A program made the position numbers and the translations under genes. The notes under the pieces were generated by a model. It had not been told where the DNA came from and searched no databases. It saw only the letters and a program-made list of their open reading frames with translations. A DNA stretch of 64,000 nt from JAICLK01 sp963742655 (GTDB taxonomy: Bacteria > Patescibacteriota > Saccharimonadia > Saccharimonadales > UBA4665), in contig CAVUMM010000008.1 of NCBI GenBank assembly GCA_963742655.1, positions 186,001 through 250,000 on the forward strand, written 5' to 3'. Every line of letters begins with the position of its first letter. Position 1 is the first letter of the stretch. Below are positions 43,159 through 52,392 of the stretch, one piece after another.

Positions 43159-44787
43159 ATGCCTGATGAAAGGCCGCCTGAAAAGTTACCTCCAAAATCG
43201 CCGGCCAGGCGGCAATCATTAGATGGGATTTTCCGGCCTTCGGATTGGTCTGCATCATCGCTACCGAAACAGGCAGCATCAGCGTCTACGAAACCTCCGG
43301 CGCCAGCAGCGAAACTTGCCCCCCGCAAGATTGTTCCAAAACCAGACATAATCGCGAAATCGGCAAGGTCTAAAGTTGCAAGCACGTCGAAATCGCCAGT
43401 AGCTACGAGCACGCCGCATGTACCGTCAATACCGAAGACAAAATCCCCAGCCCATGCTCCCGTAAAGGTTGCACCGCCAAAAAAATCTAAAAAAAAGCTT
43501 TTGTTAATTGCGGCAGTTGCCGCTGCCCTGCTGGTACTGTTACTTGGCGGCAGGTATGTCTTTGCGGTTTATCTGCCTAACACACCCGGCAATGTATATA
43601 AATCAGGACTGAAAAACAGCGCAGATGCGAATGATAAACTTATTGCATATTCCAACGCACAGCAACAGACGGAGTATAAAAGTTTATCGGTCGGCAGTGA
43701 ATTTTGGGTAAAAACCCCAAAAGTGAGTACCGACACAACCACCGATGGGTCCTTTGCCAAATCGAGCGGTCAATTTCAAGTAGCAGGCAGTTCCAAGGGT
43801 AATACTGCCAAAGCGACTTTCCGGATAATAACGAAGCAGGGCAATACAAGTCCGGATTTGTATGCCGAGTTAAGCGGTGTGAATAAAAATCTTGATATCG
43901 CCGGGGCGAACACGTCGGACGCCAAGCAAGGGCAATGGATTTCGGTTGACCACACTTTATTCGATGCGTACAAGGGTAATTTGCAGCCTTTCAGAATCAA
44001 TCCTATCGGAACCTATATCGTACTGACCGGCAAGGTTCCGAACCCCGTACAAGAACAAGCCGCCTTTGCAAAAGTACAGGTAGTAAACAAGCAATATTTA
44101 TTCTCAGCCGATCCCTCAAAAGCTGTGCTAACAAAAGGACAGTTCCTGGGCAAGGATTCGATTCAGGGTCGCACGCAATACCACTACATAGTCGGGTACG
44201 ACAAAGCTCATATGCAGGCATACATTGCGGCACTTGGCCAGGCGCTTGACGACAACCAGCTGAATGACTGGTCGAAGCAGGCGAGTAATGGCAAAAACTT
44301 AAGTGAGGCCATGGACCTGGAATCGTTGAGCAGCCAAATCGCAAATGCGCCCCCCGATCACACATTCGATGTATGGATTGATGCACAGGAGAAATTGGTC
44401 GGCAAAATTGCGTTCACGGATCCGCACGGCAAATCTTCGATGTTTACAATCAGTAACAATGCGGAAACTGGCCCAGCTAATTTCACGATTGAACATACCG
44501 AAAAAAATAATTCGGGCTACCCTAAGTCCGCAAAATTAACTATAGATATAAATTCATCGATCAATTCACTCGGTTTTACGCTCGATCTAAAAAACAAGAC
44601 TGCTGCCGGATCGACTTGGATAACCGGCAGCGTTAGTTTCAAGCCGGATTATGCAATCCTGAACGTTACGGTTCCGAAAGGCGCAAAACCTATAACGGAT
44701 ACGATGAGTCCGGCCAACCAAGGCGGGGAAGCTTCCGGTGCATCCAGTTCTGCCTCATCATCGCCTGATGTAACATTATTGTTTTGA
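43159..44787 (+). CDS. Large membrane-anchored extracytoplasmic protein (paralog B)
   Basis: The 542-residue protein copies the plan of its neighbour: a Pro/Lys/Ala-rich cytoplasmic arm, one membrane helix (about 120-142), YLPNTPGNVYKSG outside, and blocks QGNTSPDLYAELSGV, KAVLTKGQFLGKD and QALDDNQLNDWSKQA matching those of paralog A. So the pair arose by tandem duplication. Function is unknown. Start is the ATG at 43159 after AAGGA; TATAAT at 43121-43126 makes a separate promoter. Confidence 0.7.
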   Translation: MPDERPPEKLPPKSPARRQSLDGIFRPSDWSASSLPKQAASASTKPPAPAAKLAPRKIVPKPDIIAKSARSKVASTSKSPVATSTPHVPSIPKTKSPAHAPVKVAPPKKSKKKLLLIAAVAAALLVLLLGGRYVFAVYLPNTPGNVYKSGLKNSADANDKLIAYSNAQQQTEYKSLSVGSEFWVKTPKVSTDTTTDGSFAKSSGQFQVAGSSKGNTAKATFRIITKQGNTSPDLYAELSGVNKNLDIAGANTSDAKQGQWISVDHTLFDAYKGNLQPFRINPIGTYIVLTGKVPNPVQEQAAFAKVQVVNKQYLFSADPSKAVLTKGQFLGKDSIQGRTQYHYIVGYDKAHMQAYIAALGQALDDNQLNDWSKQASNGKNLSEAMDLESLSSQIANAPPDHTFDVWIDAQEKLVGKIAFTDPHGKSSMFTISNNAETGPANFTIEHTEKNNSGYPKSAKLTIDINSSINSLGFTLDLKNKTAAGSTWITGSVSFKPDYAILNVTVPKGAKPITDTMSPANQGGEASGASSSASSSPDVTLLF

Positions 44788-44959
44788 AAATATTCTATCG
44801 GCGAATCAATCTTGTTTTAAAATGCCAAGCGTATCTGATATACTCGTGGCATGATTTTATTGCGACAATTCACGCAATTTCTCCTCGCCCGATAGGGCGC
44901 ATATGTTATTTCGGTTATAATTTCTACATAAATCAGCAACTCGAGTGAGGTTTTCAGGA

Positions 44960-45106
44960 ATGTCAACAGCATTAAAATATCTAGAGGATTTTGACGTAGT
45001 AACAAGCGACGATAAAGTAATCTCCATTGGAACGATTGCAATCCCGGAACTCAAAGAGAAAAAAGGTACTATCAGAGTAAGCCACAGCGTGGAAGGAATT
45101 TATTAA
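44960..45106 (+). CDS. 48-residue protein coupled to DUF2000 gene
   Basis: ATG at 44960, after a GAGTGAGG-type ribosome binding site, begins MSTALKYLEDFD and the frame ends one base before the DUF2000 ATG, with no gap. Charged and soluble, it has a coherent coding look. Function is unknown. Confidence 0.55.
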   Translation: MSTALKYLEDFDVVTSDDKVISIGTIAIPELKEKKGTIRVSHSVEGIY

Positions 45107-45538
45107 ATGGCATACGTTCCGGTTACGCATAAATTTGTCGCGGTGCTGAATAAAAAGGTGCCGGCGGGGAACTTGATGAACGCGCTGGGCCACATGACGG
45201 CAGGTTTTGCCGCGTCGTATCCTGATGCGGCGGAAATGCGGTTTGACAATTATGAGGATGGTGACGGAAATGCGCATGCCAATATTTCGGATAATCCGTT
45301 CATCGTCCTGCAGGCTGATAATTCAAATAAGATTCGAACGTTTCGCCGAGCGCTCATCGAAGCAGGGATTACGTTCACCGATTTCACCGGCACGATGACA
45401 GAGGGTACTTACGCCGAGCAGCAAGAACGAACTAAAAAAACGCCCGAAGCCGAGCTGGAATACTACGGCATCGTGACGTTCGGCGAAATTGAAAAACTCA
45501 ATAATCTTACGAAAAAATTCTCGCTTTGGCGAAGTTAA
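45107..45538 (+). CDS. DUF2000 family protein (peptidyl-tRNA hydrolase 2-like fold)
   Basis: The 143-residue protein carries the DUF2000 signature: KFVAVLNKKVPAGNLMNALGHMTAGF at the start and FIVLQADNSNKIRTFRRALIEAG in the middle, with a hydrophobic core matching PTH2-type folds. PTH2 catalytic residues are not all apparent, so hydrolase activity is uncertain. It is coupled to the 48-residue gene upstream. Confidence 0.75.
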   Translation: MAYVPVTHKFVAVLNKKVPAGNLMNALGHMTAGFAASYPDAAEMRFDNYEDGDGNAHANISDNPFIVLQADNSNKIRTFRRALIEAGITFTDFTGTMTEGTYAEQQERTKKTPEAELEYYGIVTFGEIEKLNNLTKKFSLWRS

Positions 45539-45558
45539 TTGATACCATAGGACTGATT

Positions 45559-45642
45559 ATGCAACGATTCAATCCAAAAGACATCGAACCCAGAACAGCC
45601 CAGTGGGCTGTTTCTGTCGACGCGAGCGGAGCGTCCTTATGA
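45559..45642 (+). CDS. 27-residue leader ORF duplicating the start of leuS
   Basis: ATG at 45559 encodes MQRFNPKDIEP, almost the N-terminus of LeuRS (MKRYNPKDIEP at 45639), then diverges to RTAQWAVSVDASGASL and ends at a TGA that overlaps the leuS ATG. The DNA of both copies matches over about 30 bases. AACAGCCC and GGGCTGTT (45593-45611) form a hairpin inside it, followed by T-rich sequence. It looks like a partial duplication turned into a coupled leader or attenuator. Confidence 0.55.
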   Translation: MQRFNPKDIEPRTAQWAVSVDASGASL

Positions 45643-48137
45643 AACGGTACAACCCTAAAGACATCGAACCGAAATGGCAAAAGATTTGGGAAGAGACCGG
45701 CATCTACACCGCTGACCTGAAGAGCGACAAGCCGAAATACATCGCCATGAGCATGTTCAATTACCCGAGCGGTGCCGGCATCCATATCGGGCACGCCATG
45801 AATTACACCATCAGCGACGTTAAGGCCCGCTTCAAGCGCCAGCAAGGTTTCGAAAGTTATCATCCCGTCGGCTGGGATGCCTTTGGTTTGCCGGCCGAAA
45901 ACTACGCCATCAAAGCCGGCGTGTCGCCGCAGGAAAGCATGGCCACCATTATCCCTGACTACCACAAGCAGTACAAGGCGATGGGTTGGAGCAACGACTG
46001 GGAAAAAGAAATCGCCACCCATCTGCCGGAATATTACAAATGGACACAGTGGATATTCAGTCGAAATGTACCGACATGGACTGGCCTATCAGGACTCCCG
46101 CTGCAGTGGTGGTGCTACGAAATCGTCAATACGGTACTTGCCAACGAACAAGTGATTGACGGCAAATGCTGGCGGCACGACGGCCCGGATGATCCGTTGG
46201 TTGAAAAACGCGAAGTCAAACAATGGTTTTTCAAAATCACCGACTATGCCGATGAATTGCTCGACGCCATTGACGGCCTGGACTGGACTGAAAGCGTCAA
46301 ACTGGCGCAGCGCAACTGGATTGGCCGCTCCGAAGGCATCAACATTGATTATGAAGTTGTGGACAGTGACAAAGAAAATAACGTGCTTTACGACCACGCC
46401 GGTTAACTACGGCATGACATTCGTAGTGCTCGCGCCGGAACACGAAATGGTCGCGGAACTCACTACGCCTGAACATAAGGACGAAGTCGAAGCTTACGTT
46501 GCGGCATGTATAAAAAAGTCAGACCTCGAACGGCAACAAGAAGGCAAAGAAAAAACAGGGGTATTTACCGGATCGTACGTTAAAAATCAGCTAACTGGCG
46601 AAAATGTTCCTGTGTGGGTCGCGGACTTTGTGCTGGCCGGTTTCGGCACGGGCGCGGTCCAAGGTTGTCCGGCACACGATCGAACGGGACTTTGAATTTG
46701 CGGCCAAGTTTGGATTGCCGATTATTCGAGTCGTAGAGGGCCCGAACGGCGAAACGGCACCGGATTGTCGATCCGAAAACCGAGCAGGTCGACCAGGTGA
46801 AGATCAACCACGGCATCAAGCGAAAAATGATTAACTCCGGACAGTTCGACGGCCTGGTGTTTGACGAAGGCATGCAAAAGACCATGGATTACTTTGAAGT
46901 ACATGGTTGGGGCAAACGGCAAGTTAATTACCGCATGCGCGACTGGAGCGTCAGCCGGCAACGGTATTGGGGAGCGCCGATTCCGATTATTCATTGCCCG
47001 AAGTGCGGCCCGCAGCTGGTACCGGACGAAGATTTGCCGGTCATACTGCCGGAACTGGATGATTTCAAACCAAGCGGCGATGGTCGCAGCGCGCTGGCTC
47101 GTGCCAAAGATTGGCTCGTTGTCGATTGCCCGAAGTGCGGCGGAACGGCCGAGCGAGAAACCGACACGCTCGATACCTATATCTGCAGCAGCTGGTACAT
47201 GTACCGCTACTTCGATCCGCATAACCAGCAAGCTATTTTCGACAGTAATATCGTCAAAAAATGGGAGCCGATCGATTTTTATAACGGCGCCGATCACGCA
47301 ACCGCGCACCTGTTGTATGCCCGCTTCATCGGTCACTTCTTCAAGAAGCTCGGGCTGGTAAACGAGCCCGAACCGTTCAAGCAATTCCTATTCAATGGTA
47401 AAGTCACCGCGGCCGACGGTCGGATGTTCTCAAAGAGCAAGGGTAACGGCATTGACCCGCTGGAAATAATCGACCAAGGCTACGGGGCCGACGCGCTCCG
47501 AACCTATATGATGTTCGCGGCACCGCTCGAACTATGGGTACGATGGGACCCGCAAGGCGTGCCCGGCGCGTATCGGTTCTTGAGCCGATTGTGGAACCTG
47601 GTTGGCGAATACATCACTCTGCCCGCAGCCGAACTAAGCGACAACCAACAAAAAGCGCTGCGCCATGCGACGCATCGCACGATTAAAAAAGTCACCGACG
47701 ACATCGAGGCGAACCATTATAATACCGCCATAGCCGCATTAATGACCGATGTTAATGAGCTGTACAAACTCAAGACGGACAATTTTGGCAAGCACGATGT
47801 GTGGCAACAGGCATTAGAAGGTGCGGTGGCTTGTGCCGCGCCGTTCGCCCCGCATATTGCCGAAGAACTTTGGCATCAGCTCGGCCACAGTGTCAGTGTG
47901 CATGTTGACACTTGGCCGGTATATGATGAAAAGTACCTGGCGAGCGAAACGATGACTATTGTCGTGCAAGTGAACGGCAAAGTCCGCTCCCAATTGGATT
48001 TGCCGATCGATGCAGACGAGCAATCAGTTGTGGCGGCTGCGAAAGAGGATGATAAGGTGCAAGCGAATATTGCGAGAAAAGAAATCGTAAAAACAGTCTA
48101 CGTTCCAGGCAAAATCTTGAGCTTTGTCGTAAAATAA
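45639..48137 (+). CDS. leuS: Leucyl-tRNA synthetase, interrupted by three +1 frameshifts
   Basis: LeuRS charges tRNA-Leu. HIGH is at 49-52 (HIGHAMNYT), the KMSKS-type loop reads MFSKSKGN, and the zinc-type CPKCG repeats and C-terminal anticodon domain are intact. The frame breaks three times within the CP1 editing domain: near 46371-46386, at 46681 (an extra C in GATCGAACGG) and near 46757-46764. The three one-base shifts sum to zero, so the ends share a frame. The editing motif TTRPDT is TTTPVNY here. The gene would be about 830 residues if read through. Either assembly errors or a real lesion is possible. Confidence 0.85.
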
Positions 48138-48256
48138 TTGACACACTGAACATTATTGCATAAAAATATGCGCTCTACTTGAGATGCTAGGGGTTATCGG
48201 CTATAATGAGGCCGAGTTTGTTAATTTCAGTTTAGTAAGGGGAGTGTTTTAAAATC

Positions 48257-48424
48257 ATGGGTAAGCCCAAAAAACGAACCAGTCCGCGCAAAACCGGTAC
48301 CAGACGCAGCCACATCGTGTTACAGCTGGCACGTAAAGTCAACGCCAAATCACCGGTTAAAGTACGCACGACGGTGCGCGAATCCAGCAAGCAGACAAAG
48401 TCTGCAGCAGTCAGTAGTAAGTAG
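48257..48424 (+). CDS. rpmF: 50S ribosomal protein L32
   Basis: A 55-residue basic protein beginning MGKPKKRTSPRKTGTRRSH matches L32 at its N-terminus (P-K-K-x-T-S and R-R-S-H). L32 sits in the large ribosomal subunit near the exit tunnel. The zinc cysteines of some L32 versions are absent, as in many bacteria, and the C-terminal half is longer and divergent. A GGGGAG ribosome binding site lies upstream. The neighbours nusB and rnc support the identification. Confidence 0.8.
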   Translation: MGKPKKRTSPRKTGTRRSHIVLQLARKVNAKSPVKVRTTVRESSKQTKSAAVSSK

Positions 48425-48468
48425 CAAGAATCAAGGGGTTAATACCTCCGCACTTTAAGGAAAGCATC

Positions 48469-48558
48469 ATGATAAAGAGCACATTGCCGGTACAGCTTCG
48501 TCAATACCAAGCTACTAGCCACCATCTACTTGCTACTGAAGCAAGGGGGTGCTGCTGA
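48469..48558 (+). CDS. 29-residue ORF overlapping the nusB start
   Basis: ATG at 48469 after TAAGGAAA encodes MIKSTLPVQLRQYQATSHHLLATEARGCC and its TGA overlaps the nusB ATG by one base (TGATG). This may serve translational coupling or be chance. Confidence 0.35.
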   Translation: MIKSTLPVQLRQYQATSHHLLATEARGCC

Positions 48559-49064
48559 TGGCTTCGAATCGTCACCTCGGCCGCATCATAGCGCTGCAAA
48601 CGCTCTACGAGCAGGATTTTCGCCGTGATGCAAATGATGCTGATTTTGACTTGGATAAAGTACTCGCCCGTAATATCGCGCGGTATGAATCAATGGTTGA
48701 CGACAAATCTTTTGTCGAGCAACTGGTCCGCGGCGTCGCGAGCCACGAGGCGGAACTAGACGCCGCCCTGCAGCCTATCGCGCCCGAATGGCCCATCGAT
48801 CAGATCGCCCGCATGGATCGAATCGTATTGCGTATCGGGCTGTATGAACTTACTTACGAAAAAGGCGTGCCGCCAAAAGTCGTGATCAACGAAGCGGTGG
48901 AACTTGCCAAAGCCTTTGGCGGCGAGAATTCATCGAAGTTCGTTAACGGCGTGCTTGGAACCGCCCTGCGGGAAGATACTGAAAAGGAAGCTAAATCCGA
49001 AACCGCGAAAAGCACCGCTAAAGCCGCCAAGCCGGCCAAGAAACCAGGGAAGAAGAAGTCATGA
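48558..49064 (+). CDS. nusB: Transcription antitermination protein NusB
   Basis: NusB binds boxA RNA with S10 to keep rRNA transcription going. The 168-residue protein has RIIALQTLYEQDF, the central helical region and the signature RMDRIVLRIGLYEL with PPKVVINEAVELAKAFGGENSSKFVNGVLG at the C-terminus. The last 30 residues are a Lys/Ala-rich tail. A short ORF overlaps its start and its stop overlaps the NUDIX gene (ATGA). Confidence 0.95.
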   Translation: MASNRHLGRIIALQTLYEQDFRRDANDADFDLDKVLARNIARYESMVDDKSFVEQLVRGVASHEAELDAALQPIAPEWPIDQIARMDRIVLRIGLYELTYEKGVPPKVVINEAVELAKAFGGENSSKFVNGVLGTALREDTEKEAKSETAKSTAKAAKPAKKPGKKKS

Positions 49065-49561
49065 AGCGCCCACGGCCATTAAAAGGCATCCGCAATTTCG
49101 TAGCTACTCGCCGGCCAGTGATCAGCGAAGTCGTACGCGAGACGACGTCCGGCGGCATAGTATACCGCCGTAATTCCCGGACAGGAAAGCTCGAGATACT
49201 GCTTATTCAAGATGCTAAGAATCGCTGGACAATCCCTAAGGGCCACGTTGAACCGGGCGAAGAACACGGTGCAACTGCAGAGCGCGAAATCCACGAAGAA
49301 ACCGGCCTGAAAGACATGGAAGCCCTCACCTGGCTTGGCAAAGTGCAGTTCCGTTACCGCCGATCCCAAACGCTCGTGCTGATGACCATGCACATTTGGT
49401 TGGTGGAAGCGCAGGGCGACACCGATCGACTTGCTCCCGAAGACTGGCTGAGTGATATCAAATGGTTTCCAGCACCCGAAGCAGTTGATAAAATCGAATA
49501 TGAAGACATCGGCAAATTAATGCTGGTGGGCATGAAAAAAATACGCGAAGGCAAATTATGA
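49061..49561 (+). CDS. NUDIX hydrolase
   Basis: The Nudix box is complete: GHVEPGEEHGATAEREIHEETGL (Gly-x5-Glu-x7-Arg-Glu-x-x-Glu-Glu), near residue 66, within a 166-residue fold. It hydrolyses nucleoside diphosphates linked to another group. The N-terminal 25 residues are basic (MKRPRPLKG). It overlaps nusB and the next small gene by ATGA. Confidence 0.92.
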   Translation: MKRPRPLKGIRNFVATRRPVISEVVRETTSGGIVYRRNSRTGKLEILLIQDAKNRWTIPKGHVEPGEEHGATAEREIHEETGLKDMEALTWLGKVQFRYRRSQTLVLMTMHIWLVEAQGDTDRLAPEDWLSDIKWFPAPEAVDKIEYEDIGKLMLVGMKKIREGKL

Positions 49562-49743
49562 AACGAAAACAGCCAAATCAAAAAAATACTGTCACGAAGC
49601 TGAACGGCAAGCGCGAAAGTAAAGCGAATATAGTACAGACCGCGTTTTTAAATGCGGCAACTTCGGCGCTGGCACGGCGCAAACAGTTTTCTTCGCATGT
49701 TACACGGCGTACTTTTGGTTTGCGCTGGAGATTTACGAAATAA
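49558..49743 (+). CDS. Small basic protein between NUDIX and rnc
   Basis: The 61-residue Lys/Arg-rich protein (MKRKQPNQKNTVTKLNGK) starts at an ATGA overlap with the NUDIX stop, which supports translation. It resembles no known ribosomal protein closely; RNA binding is a guess from composition. Confidence 0.5.
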   Translation: MKRKQPNQKNTVTKLNGKRESKANIVQTAFLNAATSALARRKQFSSHVTRRTFGLRWRFTK

Positions 49744-49779
49744 TGGGCCGGAGTAAATTGCAAGCGTAGTCAAAAGCGT

Positions 49780-50478
49780 ATGGATTACACGATATATTTG
49801 GATTTTGCAAAAACAAAGCTCGGTGTGACATTTAAAAGTATCGAGTTGCTGGTAACGGCTTTCACGCACCGATCGTATCTGAATGAGCATAAAAAGACCG
49901 TACATGAGCACAACGAGAGACTGGAGTTCTTGGGTGATGCCGTACTGGAATTGGTGGTAACCGAATATCTGTATGGCAATTTTGCCGAACCCGAAGGTAT
50001 TTTGACGAATTGGCGCAGTGCTTTAGTCCGGACCGAAAGCATCGGTGCGGCGGCAGCCCGCTGCGGATTTGAACCGTTGCTGCGTCTGAGCCGTGGTGAA
50101 AAACATGGTACCGAGCGCGCCCGGCAGCAAATTTTGGCAAACAGTTTCGAGGCAGTTATCGGAGCGATGTATCTGGACCAGGGTTATGATGCGGCAAAAA
50201 CTTTTATAACCGATAATTTGCTGATTACGTTCAAACAAATCCTGGATACCGGTTCGTGGATGGACCCTAAATCTCACTTGCAAGAAGTCGTACAAAGCCG
50301 CGACGGGTTCACGCCCGAATACAAAGTGCTGGCAGAAGAAGGCCCGGATCATGACAAGACGTTCTCGGTCGGCGTATTCGTGAACGGCAAAATCAAAGGC
50401 CGCGGCGTTGGCCCCAGCAAACAGATCGGCCAGCAACAGGCTGCAGTGGCTGCATTGAAAAAGTATGCCAAGATCTGA
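49780..50478 (+). CDS. rnc: Ribonuclease III
   Basis: RNase III cuts double-stranded RNA in rRNA processing and regulation. The signature NERLEFLGD is at 45-53, the second catalytic cluster is near 120-130 and a dsRNA-binding domain (HLQEVVQSRDGFTPEYKV ... GVGPSKQIGQQQAAVAALKKY) fills residues 165-232. Length 232 is usual. Confidence 0.96.
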   Translation: MDYTIYLDFAKTKLGVTFKSIELLVTAFTHRSYLNEHKKTVHEHNERLEFLGDAVLELVVTEYLYGNFAEPEGILTNWRSALVRTESIGAAAARCGFEPLLRLSRGEKHGTERARQQILANSFEAVIGAMYLDQGYDAAKTFITDNLLITFKQILDTGSWMDPKSHLQEVVQSRDGFTPEYKVLAEEGPDHDKTFSVGVFVNGKIKGRGVGPSKQIGQQQAAVAALKKYAKI

Positions 50479-50483
50479 AAATT

Positions 50484-51107
50484 ATGAGCGAACAAGTCGT
50501 TCAGCACGGACTTTCGAGCTATAAACCTGCGCAACTTGCAACCCTGACGCGAAGAGCATTGACCGGAAACTACAAGCCGCACAGCAGCCCGGAACGAATA
50601 AGCTGCGTCGTCGTTCCTTCATTTGGGCAGCGCGTTCAAGGCGGAAGGGTGCTTCCCGGTAAAAGCAACCAAGCGATAGCGCGTATTCTGCGTGAAAGAT
50701 TTCCCGGTATTCCTGTAATCGGCTCGTTCCAGATAGATGATGCGCTCAAAGAAATCGGCCATAAGGCTGAGTTACGTCTTGGTGAGCCTGGTGAGTTTTT
50801 TGAAACGTATAAGGTTGTTAAGGGTGCTGCCCGGTTTATAATGGCGACGAAGCTGCTGCAAGACGGCTCTGTAGCCGTTATTGGCGATCAATATCACTTG
50901 CCAAGGTCAGATGCAGCCATGCAGGCAACGCTGCCTGCCGATGAAGAGACTTTCGTGCCGCCGGATATTGATATCCCTTGGGATAAGGAATCATCCCAAT
51001 TATGGACACGCAGTCCGTTCTGGTGGAAGGCGCGGGAACCGGTCGCTATCGCAAGATATGCGATGTACGGTTGGCTGGATTTGACACATGCTTCGGCTTG
51101 GACGTGA
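50484..51107 (+). CDS. Hypothetical protein, possibly DUF218/YdcF-like
   Basis: The 207-residue protein starts six bases after rnc. The string PSFGQRVQGGRVLPGKSNQAIARILRERFPGIPVI and later VAVIGDQYHLPRSDAAM vaguely resemble the YdcF nucleotide-binding fold, but the key motifs are not clear. No membrane segment. Possibly cotranscribed with rnc. Confidence 0.5.
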   Translation: MSEQVVQHGLSSYKPAQLATLTRRALTGNYKPHSSPERISCVVVPSFGQRVQGGRVLPGKSNQAIARILRERFPGIPVIGSFQIDDALKEIGHKAELRLGEPGEFFETYKVVKGAARFIMATKLLQDGSVAVIGDQYHLPRSDAAMQATLPADEETFVPPDIDIPWDKESSQLWTRSPFWWKAREPVAIARYAMYGWLDLTHASAWT

Positions 51108-51199
51108 AATCAGTTTGACATCAGGGGCGCTTATCTGTAAAATATAGCGAGATTAGTTTATAAATCTGTAAGGGAAGCAAAGAGAGAACTAACAACGAC

Positions 51200-51703
51200 A
51201 TGCTAGCTATTCGTATGCAACGAACCGGACGCAAAGGTCACGCCATGTTCCGCGTGGTGGTGCAGGATTCACGCCGTACACCCACGAGCGGCAAAGTCGT
51301 GGCTTTGTTGGGCAGTTACGACCCTCATGCCAAGTCAGTTAATTTACAAAAAGACAAAGCCGCATTTTATCTAGAGCACGGTGCCCAGCCATCCGAGCGT
51401 GTCGTAAGGCTTTTTGCGAGTGAAGGGATTTCGCTGCCAGACTGGGTGAAACAACCTTCGACCGATAAAAAGCGAACCATTCGCAATCTTGAAAAATTAC
51501 GCCGTAACCGGCCTGCAGAAGCGGAAAAGCCCGCGGCTGCAGCTGATGATACGGATGAACCGGCAACTGAACAGCCGGCTGACGCGCCAACTGAAGCCAA
51601 GACCGAAGAGGTTGCGGAACCCGTTGCTGAAGAAAAGACTACAGATGCAGCTGACGATTCTGCCGAAGCCGAAGACGCCGAACCGGCAGACGAAGCGGCT
51701 TAA
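51200..51703 (+). CDS. rpsP: 30S ribosomal protein S16 with long acidic tail
   Basis: Residues 1-85 match S16: MLAIRMQRTGRKGHAMFRVVVQDSR, GSYDPH and the C-terminal LPDWVKQ region. The rest, about 80 residues, is an acidic Ala/Glu/Asp-rich disordered tail that most S16 proteins lack. TAAAAT-like boxes near 51137 could drive the gene, and khpA follows. Confidence 0.95.
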   Translation: MLAIRMQRTGRKGHAMFRVVVQDSRRTPTSGKVVALLGSYDPHAKSVNLQKDKAAFYLEHGAQPSERVVRLFASEGISLPDWVKQPSTDKKRTIRNLEKLRRNRPAEAEKPAAAADDTDEPATEQPADAPTEAKTEEVAEPVAEEKTTDAADDSAEAEDAEPADEAA

Positions 51704-51796
51704 ATCCCAAACATTTCTGATTATTTCGCAGGCAAAGTTTGCCGCGATGCCCGATTTGCTATAATGAAGTAACTACTTTTAATCGAGGAGAGTCCT

Positions 51797-52255
51797 ATGA
51801 GCAGTATCGACCAGCAGTTTGTAGAATTTGTCGTCAAGTCCCTGGTCAGCAAACCAGACGAAGTAAAGGTAGACCGCCGCATCGACGAAAAAGGTGTGCT
51901 ACTGGAATTGACTGTCGACCCCGAAGACCTCGGCAGAGTTATCGGTAAGCGCGGTGCGACCGCCCAGAGTTTGCGTACGCTGCTACGTGCCCTTGGCACC
52001 AAGAATGATGCCCGCTACAACTTAAAGATCGTTGATAATGGCGTGCCCGGGCAGCATTCAGACAATAATACGGCAACGTCATCGGATGACACGACGGCGA
52101 AAGACGCGACATTTTCGAGCGCGGCAAAAGATGACGAAGACACCAAAAGCACTGTTGCAGACAGCCCGATTGATGAGCCGGAGCCTCAAGCCGAAGAAAG
52201 CGTCGTTAGCAAAACGCGAAAAGAGCTTGAAGACCTCGACGACCTCGACGTGTAA
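51797..52255 (+). CDS. khpA: KH-domain RNA-binding protein KhpA
   Basis: Residues 1-75 form a KH domain with GRVIGKRGATAQSLRTLLRAL, the GxxG loop being GKRG. KhpA binds RNA with KhpB. A disordered acidic tail of about 75 residues follows, ending in DDLDV. GAGGAG lies upstream of the ATG; trmD and rpsP are the usual neighbours. Confidence 0.92.
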   Translation: MSSIDQQFVEFVVKSLVSKPDEVKVDRRIDEKGVLLELTVDPEDLGRVIGKRGATAQSLRTLLRALGTKNDARYNLKIVDNGVPGQHSDNNTATSSDDTTAKDATFSSAAKDDEDTKSTVADSPIDEPEPQAEESVVSKTRKELEDLDDLDV

Positions 52256-52260
52256 CTGCA

Positions 52261-52288
52261 ATGAGACAAACCTTACGGTTTTTCTCAT
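52261..52288 (+). terminator. Hairpin after khpA
   Basis: ATGAGA (52261-52266) pairs with TCTCAT (52283-52288) and AACC with GGTT inside. A second hairpin, CCCGGC/GCCGGG with CCT/AGG (52290-52314), follows at once. Together they probably end the rpsP-khpA transcript. Confidence 0.6.
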
Positions 52289-52289
52289 C

Positions 52290-52314
52290 CCCGGCTTCCT
52301 AGCAGGAGGCCGGG
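52290..52314 (+). terminator. Second hairpin after khpA
   Basis: CCCGGCTTCCT and AGGAGGCCGGG form a GC-rich stem, followed by TGCTCTTCCC with few T residues. Confidence 0.5.
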
Positions 52315-52357
52315 TGCTCTTCCCAATAAATTACCGCAAATGTCATGCAATTTTCAC

Positions 52358-52386
52358 TTGCACTAATAGTATCCAGCGAGTATAGT
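52358..52386 (+). promoter_or_regulatory. Promoter of small-RNA unit 2
   Basis: TTGCAC (52358-52363), 17 bases and TATAGT (52381-52386) predict a start near 52393 in an intergenic region without a reading frame. Confidence 0.6.
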
Positions 52387-52392
52387 AAACGG

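Noticed and set aside
46371..46764. Programmed ribosomal frameshifting in leuS
   Set aside because: Three separate +1 shifts without slippery sequences or conserved signals are far less likely than indel errors or a lesion.
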